A stretch of DNA of 60,280 nucleotides from NCBI GenBank assembly GCA_051881435.1, contig JBJEPW010000008.1, forward strand, positions 1-60,280. Direction: 5' to 3'. Positions 46,018 through 52,508 of the stretch are shown one piece after another. This DNA comes from Fimenecus sp051881435 (GTDB lineage Bacteria; Bacillota; Clostridia; Oscillospirales; Acutalibacteraceae). The notes beneath the pieces were generated by a model. That model saw nothing but the letters and a program-made list of their open reading frames with translations. It searched no databases and had not been told where the DNA came from. Positions within the stretch are counted from its first letter, which is position 1; the number at the start of each line of letters is the position of its first letter. A program made the position numbers and the translations under genes.

Positions 46018-46064
46018 ACCCCCACTTATACGATTATTATATAACCTTTTTTCCTTAATTGCAA
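46018..46064 (-). promoter_or_regulatory. Promoter of the division and cell wall cluster
   Basis: On the minus strand TTGCAA (46064-46059), 17 bases, TATAAT (46041-46036). A GTGGGGG lies just downstream of the predicted start and another GGTGGGT about 30 bases on. MraZ is known to bind tandem TGGG-type repeats, so these are possible operators, although the spacing is wider than usual. Confidence 0.65.
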
Positions 46065-46154
46065 TAGTTTTTTAAATTCTTTTTACAAAAATTTATTGGT
46101 AAAATTATGCAAAATAAACAAAGCCGAATAACCTTGTTTTACGGTAAAAAAGGG

Positions 46155-46196
46155 CAAAAAAATACCGTTACCCGAGAAAAAACAGGGTAACGGTAT
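46155..46196 (-). terminator. Terminator of ppa
   Basis: A 12-bp perfect stem ATACCGTTACCC/GGGTAACGGTAT followed by seven T on the minus strand. It insulates the division cluster from pncB-ppa. Confidence 0.9.
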
Positions 46197-46213
46197 ATTT
46201 AAAATATCAGTTT

Positions 46214-46741
46214 TTATTCAAATTTCTTTTTATAGTTTTCAATAGCGGCATCTATTATATCCACCGCCGCCAACACACCTTTTGCCTCGTCAATGGCTGT
46301 TGATTTATTTTCAAGCATTTTATAAACCTTGAAAAAATGTATCATTTCATCGAAAATGTGAGGCGGAAGCTGGCTTATGTCCTTATATCCGTTATAGGTG
46401 GGGTCGCCGAAGGGAATTGCTATGATTTTATCATCGGGCGCGCCGTTATCCACCATTGAAATTACGCCTATGGGATAACAGTGAACAAGCGCCATGGGCT
46501 CAATCTTTTCGGAGCAAAGCACAAGTACATCAAGTGGGTCGTTATCCTCCGCATAGGTTTTGGGTATAAAGCCGTAATTTGCGGGATAATGGGTAGAGGT
46601 GTGCAGAACTCTGTCCAGCTTCAACATTCCCGTTTCCTTATCAAGCTCATATTTCATTTTACTGCCCTTGCTGATTTCAATTACAGCGTCAAAGGCTTTT
46701 CTCGTTATTCTTTCACTGCTTATATCATGCCAGATATTCAT
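46214..46741 (-). CDS. ppa: Inorganic pyrophosphatase, family I
   Basis: Hydrolyses pyrophosphate released by biosynthesis, including the NAD pathway step of its neighbour. The 175-residue protein has the family I signature DNDPLDVLVL and YELDKETG. Its ATG overlaps the pncB stop by one base (TAATG). Confidence 0.95.
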   Translation of the reverse strand: MNIWHDISSERITRKAFDAVIEISKGSKMKYELDKETGMLKLDRVLHTSTHYPANYGFIPKTYAEDNDPLDVLVLCSEKIEPMALVHCYPIGVISMVDNGAPDDKIIAIPFGDPTYNGYKDISQLPPHIFDEMIHFFKVYKMLENKSTAIDEAKGVLAAVDIIDAAIENYKKKFE

Positions 46742-48198
46742 TATTTCTTGACTCCTTTATGCTTCTCAATCAAATCTTTTCTCACGCGCCAAAGCTTTTC
46801 GGATAAATCCACATAATAAGTATGGGGATTTTCAAAGCGTTTCACTTCTTCCCAGAGATTATCAATCTGCTCGGCGCAATACTCTCTTATTTCCTCCACG
46901 GTGGGCTCGTTGTAAACGCATTTTCCGCCGATGAACACAGGCACAAGCAGTTTTCTTGCCACAAAGCCCTCAACCTCCTTGCGTTTCCATGTGAAATCAG
47001 GGTCGAACAGCATATATGGCTTTGATTCGTCAATTTCTTCGTCTTCAAGCGTCAGCACATCGGCAATCGCCTTGCCTGTTTCGCAATCGAACAGACGGTA
47101 GAGCATTTTTGAATGGGGCGTTGTAATTTTGCTCACATTTTCCGAAAGATTTATTTTGGGGATAAGTTCGCCGTCCTTTTCTACGGCGCAAAGCTTATAT
47201 ACTCCGCTGAAAATGGGAGATGAAGCGGAATTTATCAGCCTTTCGCCCACTATAAAGCAATCCACCTTTGCGCCCTGCAAGAGCATATCGCTGATTATAT
47301 ATTCATCGAGAGAGTTGGAGGCGGTAATTCCGCAGTCGGGGTAGCCTGCCTCATCAAGCATTTTTCTCACCTTTTTGGAAAGATATGTTATATCCCCGGA
47401 GTCTATACGCACGCTGACGGGGCGCTTGCCCATAGGCAGGAGCACATCGTTAAAGGCTTTTATGGCATTAGGAACGCCTGAGCGTATGGTATCATAGGTA
47501 TCTACAACCAGCGTACAGTCATCGGGATAACGCTTTGCATATTCGCAAAATGCCTCATATTCCGAATCGAACATCTGCACCCAGCTATGAATCATTGTGT
47601 TAATTGTGGGAATTTTAAACTTTTTTCCTTGAAGAATACCCGATGTGCCCACACAGCCGCCTATATATGCGGCACGGGAGCCGTAAAGAGCGTTATCAAA
47701 GCTTGTGGCACGGCGTGTTCCGAACTCCGCAACGGCAGTACCCTTTGCGGCGCGGACAAGTCTGTTTGCCTTTGTTGCAATAAGGCTTTGATGATTCATA
47801 CAAATTAACAGTATTGTTTCAAGAAGCTGAGCCTGAATTATCGGACCCTTAACCTTAATAACAGGTTCGTTGGGGAAAATCGGCGTACCCTCGGGTACCG
47901 ACCATATATCGCAGGAAAATTTGAAATTCCGCAGATAATCTATAAACTCTCCTGAAAAACCGCAATCCGCAAGATACTGCAAATCCTCTTCCTTAAAGTT
48001 TAAATTTTTCACATATTCTATTATTTGAGAAAGTCCTGCGAAAACCGCAAAGCCGCCGTTATCGGGCACTTTTCTGAAAAACAGGTCAAAACATGCAATT
48101 TCTTTCGCTTTTTTGCCCTCAAAATAGCCGTTAGCCATTGTCAGCTCATAAAGCTCTGTCATAAGGGACAAATTTCTGCCGAGAGATGTATTTTCCAT
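46741..48198 (-). CDS. pncB: Nicotinate phosphoribosyltransferase
   Basis: Makes nicotinate mononucleotide in NAD salvage. The 485-residue protein has ELTMANGYF, FGTRRATSFDNALYGSRA and SVRIDSGDI. The reaction releases pyrophosphate, which the coupled ppa would remove. ATG at 48198 follows AGGAAGTG. Confidence 0.94.
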   Translation of the reverse strand: MENTSLGRNLSLMTELYELTMANGYFEGKKAKEIACFDLFFRKVPDNGGFAVFAGLSQIIEYVKNLNFKEEDLQYLADCGFSGEFIDYLRNFKFSCDIWSVPEGTPIFPNEPVIKVKGPIIQAQLLETILLICMNHQSLIATKANRLVRAAKGTAVAEFGTRRATSFDNALYGSRAAYIGGCVGTSGILQGKKFKIPTINTMIHSWVQMFDSEYEAFCEYAKRYPDDCTLVVDTYDTIRSGVPNAIKAFNDVLLPMGKRPVSVRIDSGDITYLSKKVRKMLDEAGYPDCGITASNSLDEYIISDMLLQGAKVDCFIVGERLINSASSPIFSGVYKLCAVEKDGELIPKINLSENVSKITTPHSKMLYRLFDCETGKAIADVLTLEDEEIDESKPYMLFDPDFTWKRKEVEGFVARKLLVPVFIGGKCVYNEPTVEEIREYCAEQIDNLWEEVKRFENPHTYYVDLSEKLWRVRKDLIEKHKGVKK

Positions 48199-48266
48199 TA
48201 AAATCACTTCCTAAAATGATACATATGTATTTTAACAAATAATCCGATAAAAGTCCATAACAAATA

Positions 48267-48295
48267 TTGAATTCACCGCAAAACGGGTTTATAAT
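48267..48295 (+). promoter_or_regulatory. Promoter of the nitroreductase gene
   Basis: TTGAAT, 17 bases, TATAAT, 26 bases before the ATG at 48321. Confidence 0.65.
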
Positions 48296-48320
48296 ATTTT
48301 TAATTGCAAGGAGTGATTTT

Positions 48321-48851
48321 ATGAGCGATTTTAAAGATTTGATTTTAAAAAGAGAAAGCTGCAGAAATTACAGCGAGAAAACTGTTGATACAGCTCTTAT
48401 TTTAAAATGTGTTGAGGCGGCAAGGTTAGCGCCGTCAGCCTGCAACTCACAACCGTGGAAATATTATATCGTTAACGATGAGAAAAACGCAGAAAAGGTG
48501 CGTCAATGCGTTCAGCCAAACGGGGCTAACAAGTTTACCGAAAAGTGCCCGGCATTTGCCATTGTGACAGAGCAGACCGCCACGCTGAAGCCCCATGTTG
48601 CCGCAAGGGTTCACAGCCAGAAATGGGCTGAAAACGATATAGGACTTTCCGTTGCTCATTATTGCTTACAGGCGGCTGATTTAGGGCTTGGCACCTGCAT
48701 TATAGGTATGGTGGAAGAAGATAAGATGCGTGAATTGTTAGGCATCAACGATAAAATCCGTCTTGTTATTGCAACGGGATATTCCGCTGACGAAAAGCCG
48801 AGAAACAAGGTAAGAAAACCCATTGATGAAGTGTGTGAAGTGATTGAATAA
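48321..48851 (+). CDS. Nitroreductase-family flavoprotein
   Basis: A 176-residue FMN-dependent oxidoreductase with the N-terminal RESCRNYSEKTVD, the substrate region RLAPSACNSQPW and GLGTCIIGM. Substrate unknown. AAGGAGTG precedes the chosen ATG. Convergent with mmcQ. Confidence 0.9.
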   Translation: MSDFKDLILKRESCRNYSEKTVDTALILKCVEAARLAPSACNSQPWKYYIVNDEKNAEKVRQCVQPNGANKFTEKCPAFAIVTEQTATLKPHVAARVHSQKWAENDIGLSVAHYCLQAADLGLGTCIIGMVEEDKMRELLGINDKIRLVIATGYSADEKPRNKVRKPIDEVCEVIE

Positions 48852-49253
48852 AAGCAAACAAGGGACGATGCAAACCGCATCGTCCCTTGTTTTACGATTT
48901 CTTTTTTTGGTGAGTTCGTAGCTGAGATTTATTAAGTCGATTATCTGCTCCTTGGGGACTTCGTTTATCAGGACAGTCACCCAATTTTCTTTATTCATAT
49001 GATAGGCAGGTAAAAAGCCTTTCTGCATACGCAAGGAGCCCGAAATAATCGGTCCGCATTTTATATTCATTACATCTGTTGTGCCCTCACCTGAAATACC
49101 CAATGTTTTATTTGATACTTTCATCAAAATTCCGTACCATTTTGATGAAGTTTTGTTGCGTAGCACTGCCGTAACATCATCATTTTCCCATAAATACTCG
49201 GGAATTGTGGAAAAAGTATTTTCGGCATAGTCAAAAATTTCTTCTCTTGTCAT
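48738..49253 (-). CDS. MmcQ/YjbR-like protein, frame runs through the terminator
   Basis: Residues 1-120 match the MmcQ/YjbR DNA-binding-fold family (EYLWENDDVTAVLRNKTSSKWY, KCGPIISGSLRMQKGFLPAYHMNKENW, LINLSYEL). The family is normally about 115-120 residues. After LSYELTKK the frame continues 50 codons through the terminator hairpin and into the convergent nitroreductase. One extra A in the seven-A run at 48902-48908 would give a stop at about 48895. So either a recent frameshift or an assembly error; the extra tail is unlikely to be real. It starts two bases after hisF. Confidence 0.8.
   Translation of the reverse strand: MTREEIFDYAENTFSTIPEYLWENDDVTAVLRNKTSSKWYGILMKVSNKTLGISGEGTTDVMNIKCGPIISGSLRMQKGFLPAYHMNKENWVTVLINEVPKEQIIDLINLSYELTKKRNRKTRDDAVCIVPCLLLFNHFTHFINGFSYLVSRLFVSGISRCNNKTDFIVDA
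48855..48900. terminator. Bidirectional terminator between nitroreductase and mmcQ
   Basis: A 14-bp perfect stem (48858-48871 with 48877-48890) with a five-base loop, T-rich on both sides. Confidence 0.85.
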
Positions 49254-49255
49254 AA

Positions 49256-50011
49256 TCAAAGCCTTACGGAAATTCCGTTTTCGTGGAGATAGTGTTTTAA
49301 GTCCATAATGGGTATCTCATTAAAGTGGAAAAGAGAGGCGGCAAGCACTGCGTCTGCCTTGCCGTCATTAAAGGCGTCAAGAAAATGAGATTTTGCCCCT
49401 GCTCCGCCCGATGCGATTACGGGAACTCCGACCGTTTCGGAAACCGCACGGTTTAGGTCGTTGTCATAACCCTGCTTTTGACCGTCGCAATCCATACTTG
49501 TAAGCAAAATTTCGCCTGCTCCCCTTTTTACAGCCTCTTGCGCCCATTTTACCGCATCAATACCTGTTGGGATTCTGCCGCCGTTAAGATATACCTCCCA
49601 GCCCTTTTCGTTACGCTTGGCGTCAATAGCGCAGACAACGCACTGACTGCCGAATTTATATGATGCCTCGTTTATAAGGTCGGGATTGCGGACAGCCGCC
49701 GAGTTTACCGAGATTTTGTCGGCTCCCGCACGGAGAAGCTCTTTAAAATCCTCAACGGTGCGTATTCCGCCGCCAACGGTAAAAGGGATGAAAATGTTAT
49801 CGGCAACCCGTCTCACAATTTCAAGCATTGTTCCCCTGCCCTCATGGGTTGCGGTAATATCAAGGAGCACCAATTCATCTGCGCCTTTTTTATTATACTC
49901 AATCGCACATTCAACAGGGTCGCCTGCGTCGCGGATATTTACAAAGCTTACGCCCTTTACAACTCTGCCGTTTTTCACATCAAGGCAAGGTATAATTCGT
50001 TTTGCGTACAT
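49256..50011 (-). CDS. hisF: Imidazole glycerol phosphate synthase, cyclase subunit
   Basis: Closes the imidazole ring in histidine synthesis using ammonia from HisH. The 251-residue TIM barrel has both catalytic Asp residues in CLDVKNGRVVKGV and CAIDAKR. It overlaps hisH by one base. No other his genes are in view. Confidence 0.95.
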   Translation of the reverse strand: MYAKRIIPCLDVKNGRVVKGVSFVNIRDAGDPVECAIEYNKKGADELVLLDITATHEGRGTMLEIVRRVADNIFIPFTVGGGIRTVEDFKELLRAGADKISVNSAAVRNPDLINEASYKFGSQCVVCAIDAKRNEKGWEVYLNGGRIPTGIDAVKWAQEAVKRGAGEILLTSMDCDGQKQGYDNDLNRAVSETVGVPVIASGGAGAKSHFLDAFNDGKADAVLAASLFHFNEIPIMDLKHYLHENGISVRL

Positions 50012-50625
50012 TATTTTCCCTCCATTGATGCAAAATTTCTAAGTATTGCAAGCCCCACATCTCCGCTTTTTTCAGGGTGGAACTGAGTTGCGAAAACATT
50101 GCCCTTGCCTACTGCGCTGTGAAAATCAATGCCGTAATTCGTTACGGCGGCAACATCGTTTATATCATCGGCTTCAAGATAATATGAATGGACAAAATAG
50201 ACATAAGAATTTTCGGGCACGCCTTTAAAAATCGTATCATTTTGCTTTATATTTAATGAGTTCCAGCCGATATGGGGAATTTTAAGCCCCATATCCGAGG
50301 GAAAACGGCGGATTTTGCCTTTTAAAATGCCTAATCCCTTTACTCCGGGAGACTCCTCTGACTCGTCAAACAGCAATTGAAGCCCGAGGCAAATACCCAA
50401 AAACGGCTTGCCGCTTTCAGCGCATTGCTTAACGGTTTTTGTAAGATTATTCCTTTCCATGGACTCCATAGCATCGCCGAAGGAACCCACGCCCGGCAAA
50501 ATCACTTTATCCGCCGACAAAATCTTTTCGGCATTGTCTGTAATTATACTTTCAGCGCCGATATAATCAAGCGCTTTTTTGACGCTTTGCAGATTGCCCG
50601 CGCCGTAATCTATTATGGCTATCAT
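50011..50625 (-). CDS. hisH: Imidazole glycerol phosphate synthase, glutaminase subunit
   Basis: Class I glutamine amidotransferase feeding ammonia to HisF. The 204-residue protein has the nucleophile Cys in PFLGICLGLQLL and the His-Glu pair in QFHPEKS. Confidence 0.95.
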   Translation of the reverse strand: MIAIIDYGAGNLQSVKKALDYIGAESIITDNAEKILSADKVILPGVGSFGDAMESMERNNLTKTVKQCAESGKPFLGICLGLQLLFDESEESPGVKGLGILKGKIRRFPSDMGLKIPHIGWNSLNIKQNDTIFKGVPENSYVYFVHSYYLEADDINDVAAVTNYGIDFHSAVGKGNVFATQFHPEKSGDVGLAILRNFASMEGK

Positions 50626-50729
50626 ACAGTTGCTTCCTTTTTTTAATATGCGGATATTTTACCATACTGAATAAAAGTTATCAATAGTAAAAAAATTGTC
50701 GCAACGGATAAAAAACTTTAAAAAAAGGC

Positions 50730-50758
50730 TTGACTATTAAATAATGATGTGATATTAT
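50730..50758 (+). promoter_or_regulatory. Promoter of the tRNA genes
   Basis: TTGACT, 17 bases, TATTAT, 15 bases before tRNA-Thr. Confidence 0.75.
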
Positions 50759-50773
50759 ATTCAAGCGTTAAGC

Positions 50774-50849
50774 GCTGGTGTAGCTCAGTTGGTAGAGCAG
50801 CTGATTTGTAATCAGCAGGTCGGGGGTTCGAGTCCGTCCACCAGCTCCA
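50774..50849 (+). tRNA. tRNA-Thr (anticodon UGU)
   Basis: Cloverleaf with acceptor GCTGGTG/CACCAGC, D arm with AGCTCAGTTGGTAGAGCA, anticodon stem CTGAT/ATCAG around TTGTAA, T arm with GGTTCGAGTCC and encoded CCA. Its 3' part is duplicated downstream (51004) and its T arm has a perfect 13-base complement in its trailer (50870-50882). Confidence 0.95.
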
Positions 50850-50882
50850 TCTTTTTATTCGAGTTCATTCGGACTCGAACCC
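50824..50882 (+). repeat. 13-bp inverted repeat linking the tRNA-Thr T arm with its trailer
   Basis: 50824-50836 (GGGTTCGAGTCCG) and 50870-50882 are perfect reverse complements. The first arm is the T arm of tRNA-Thr and the second lies in its 3' flank. Confidence 0.85.
50832..50877 (+). repeat. 46-bp direct repeat, left copy (tRNA-Thr 3' end plus flank)
   Basis: Identical to 51004-51049. It starts within the T arm, includes the acceptor 3' strand and CCA, and extends 28 bases beyond. Confidence 0.95.
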
Positions 50883-51003
50883 TGAGAGGGTGAGCACCGT
50901 TAAGAAAACAATCCGGTGGATTGTTTTTAGGTGCGAAGTGCGATGGCGGTACTGTTGCAAAGCAACGGTGACCGAGCACGAAAGACGCACGGAGTGCGGA
51001 TTT
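50878..51003 (+). other. 126-bp hairpin-rich insert between tRNA-end repeats
   Basis: No gene. It holds at least four short stems with mostly three-base loops: ACCCT/AGGGT (50879-50891), AAAACAATCC/GGATTGTTTT (50905-50927), GTTGC/GCAAC (50954-50966) inside CGGT/ACCG, and CGCAC/GTGCG (50986-50998). The second may be a tRNA terminator. The modular style resembles the hairpin element downstream of tRNA-Tyr, though the sequences differ. Confidence 0.8.
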
Positions 51004-51049
51004 GTCCGTCCACCAGCTCCATCTTTTTATTCGAGTTCATTCGGACTCG
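51004..51049 (+). repeat. 46-bp direct repeat, right copy (tRNA-Thr 3' end fragment)
   Basis: Identical to 50832-50877. It is a partial tRNA-Thr tail without the 5' part, like an attachment-site duplicate or the remnant of a tandem duplication. Confidence 0.95.
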
Positions 51050-51061
51050 CAAAGTTAATAT

Positions 51062-51146
<85 letters not shown>

Positions 51147-51148
51147 GA

Positions 51149-51179
51149 AAAAAGCACTTGCAATAGCAAGTGCTTTTTT
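51149..51179 (+). terminator. Terminator after tRNA-Tyr
   Basis: AAAAGCACTTG/CAAGTGCTTTT with a short loop and T6. Its 3' half is also the first 20 bases of the 206-bp hairpin element. Confidence 0.9.
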
Positions 51180-51365
51180 CAACTAAGTGTGCCTTTCGTC
51201 ACGATAAGCGCACTTCGTGCGTGAAGTTTGCCTTCGGCAAGTGAAGTGCCTGCGGGCGTGAGTGGCACACTTAACTTCACTTTGTGCGAAGCACAATACT
51301 TCATAATGGCGCAAGCCATTACTTCACTGCGGCAACGCCGCAACTTCACTTTAAATCCATGCCTT
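51160..51365 (+). repeat. 206-bp modular hairpin element, copy 1
   Basis: No gene. An outer 10-bp stem (51184-51193 with 51264-51273) encloses three hairpins: CGCAC/GTGCG (51209-51221), TTGCC/GGCAA (51228-51240) and GCC/GGC (51248-51257). Three more follow: TTGTGC/GCACAA (51282-51296), AATGGC/GCCATT with a GCAA tetraloop (51305-51320) and GCGGC/GCCGC (51329-51341). Left-half linkers read GTGAAGT (51221, 51241; GTGAGT at 51258). Right-half linkers read ACTTCAC or close variants, so linkers can pair across the element. Confidence 0.9.
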
Positions 51366-51409
51366 AAAATATCAAATTTGAGTTGCATCTAAATAGTTCG
51401 TAACATCCA

Positions 51410-51619
51410 GCAATAGCAAGTGCTTTTTTCAACTAAGTGTGCCTTTCGTCACGATAAGCGCACTNNNNNNNNNNNNNNNNNNNNNNNNNNNNNNNNNNNN
51501 NNNNNNNNNNNNNNNNNNNNNNNNNNNNNNNNNNNNNNNNNNNNNNNNNNNNNNNNNNNNNNNNGCAAGCCATTACTTCACTGCGGCAACGCCGCAACTT
51601 CACTTTAAATCCATGCCTT
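51410..51619 (+). repeat. 206-bp hairpin element, copy 2, interrupted by the assembly gap
   Basis: 51410-51464 is identical to the first 55 bases of copy 1 and 51565-51619 to its last 55. The period is 250 bases, with a 44-base spacer (51366-51409) between copies. It ends 49 bases before the four-helix-bundle gene, and the putative -35 box of that gene starts at its last bases. Confidence 0.9.
51465..51564. other. Assembly gap, 100 N
   Basis: A run of exactly 100 N, a usual placeholder for unknown length. If copy 2 equals copy 1 the true content is 96 bases matching 51215-51310. Confidence 0.98.
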
Positions 51620-51646
51620 GCGCTTTACCAAGAAATATACTATAAT
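51618..51646 (+). promoter_or_regulatory. Putative promoter of the four-helix-bundle operon
   Basis: TATAAT at 51641-51646 with a weak -35 (TTGCGC) 17 bases upstream that straddles the end of the hairpin element. Confidence 0.5.
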
Positions 51647-51668
51647 AAATTCATAAGGAGTGATAGCC

Positions 51669-52025
51669 ATGTCTGAAAGCAGATTGCGTGATATGTCTTT
51701 GGATTTTGCCGTATCAATTATAAACCTCGTTAAAGACCTCAAACTCAAAAAAGAAAATATAATTTCCAACCAAATTGGCAGAAGCGGCACATCTATCGGA
51801 GCAAACATCCGTGAAGCGCAGTATGCTCACGGCAAAGCTGATTTTATTTCAAAACTGCAAATTGCTTTGAAAGAAGCTAACGAAACAGGCTATTGGATTG
51901 AACTTTTATTTAAGACAAATTATATTGATGAAGCTACATATAAAAAACTCGACTCAGATTGCACAAGTATAAGAGTAATGCTCATATCATCAATCAACAC
52001 CGCAAAGGAGAACAAAAATGGATAA
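51669..52025 (+). CDS. Four-helix-bundle protein, S23/Avd-like
   Basis: A 118-residue helical protein of the family first seen in intervening sequences of 23S rRNA and structurally related to Avd of diversity-generating retroelements. The hallmarks RSGTSIGANIREAQ and LQIALKEANETGYWIELL are present. Avd binds nucleic acid and reverse transcriptase; most standalone members have no known role. The ATG at 51669 follows AAGGAGTGATAGCC. It is preceded by two copies of the hairpin element and overlaps the next gene by eight bases. There is no reverse transcriptase or 23S rRNA in the window. Confidence 0.9.
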   Translation: MSESRLRDMSLDFAVSIINLVKDLKLKKENIISNQIGRSGTSIGANIREAQYAHGKADFISKLQIALKEANETGYWIELLFKTNYIDEATYKKLDSDCTSIRVMLISSINTAKENKNG

Positions 52026-52263
52026 GAAGATTAAAAAGGTTATAGGTGCGAATATGGACATTGATTTCAGTAATCCGGATTTTGGAAATTCACAGTGCCC
52101 GTGGAATCTTGCAGAAAACACAACCGAACACAAATGCGCCGTGAAAAACACTTCAATTTGCAACTATTTCTGCGGTATCCAGTATATGGACAGCGTTCTG
52201 TGCAGTTATCCTTATGAAAACATAACTGTTTTATCTCCCGACGATATTGATAGGGAACTTTAA
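52018..52263 (+). CDS. Cysteine-rich small protein, unknown
   Basis: An 81-residue soluble protein with five Cys (spacing C-x13-C-x7-C-x3-C-x9-C) and the segments CPWNLAENTTEHKC and CNYFCGIQYMDSVLC. It may bind a metal. No known family recognised. The start overlaps the four-helix-bundle gene and has AAAGGAG upstream, so the pair is probably translated together. Confidence 0.75.
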   Translation: MDKKIKKVIGANMDIDFSNPDFGNSQCPWNLAENTTEHKCAVKNTSICNYFCGIQYMDSVLCSYPYENITVLSPDDIDREL

Positions 52264-52289
52264 GGGTATTACTTAAATACTCACTGCTA

Positions 52290-52319
52290 CCTTCCGCTGA
52301 TTTTCGGCGGAATTTTTTT
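52290..52319 (+). terminator. Terminator of the four-helix-bundle operon
   Basis: TTCCGC/GCGGAA stem with T7. Confidence 0.85.
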
Positions 52320-52420
52320 GTTACTCGCTCGCGCAATCGGGTTCTTTTCGTCAATCGTCACATAAGGAAAGCCAATATTATGATATTTTACACAAAAATT
52401 TTGTTTTTAGAAAAAATATC

Positions 52421-52449
52421 TTCAATTTGTGGAATTTGTATAGTATAAT
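52421..52449 (+). promoter_or_regulatory. Putative promoter of the first transporter
   Basis: TTCAAT, 17 bases, TATAAT; about 60 bases upstream of the ATG. Confidence 0.5.
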
Positions 52450-52508
52450 ACTGATGATTGACTTGCGGTTTATGCAAGTTAATACTGTTATTTGAGGAGA
52501 TTGGAACT

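Noticed and set aside
393..50625. Riboswitches or T-boxes in the core region
   Set aside because: I inspected intergenic spaces for known aptamer cores and specifier loops and saw none; most gaps are too short.
51160..51619. CRISPR array
   Set aside because: Repeats are palindromic hairpins of different sequence without unique equal-length spacers, and no cas gene is present.
51420..51645. Open frames that run through the N gap
   Set aside because: They exist only because the N run has no stops; the flanking bases belong to the structured repeat.
51669..52025. Diversity-generating retroelement suggested by the Avd-like protein
   Set aside because: No reverse transcriptase, no template/variable repeat pair and no target gene in the window.
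51669..52025. 23S rRNA intervening sequence
   Set aside because: No rRNA sequence flanks the gene; it is preceded by tRNA genes and repeats.
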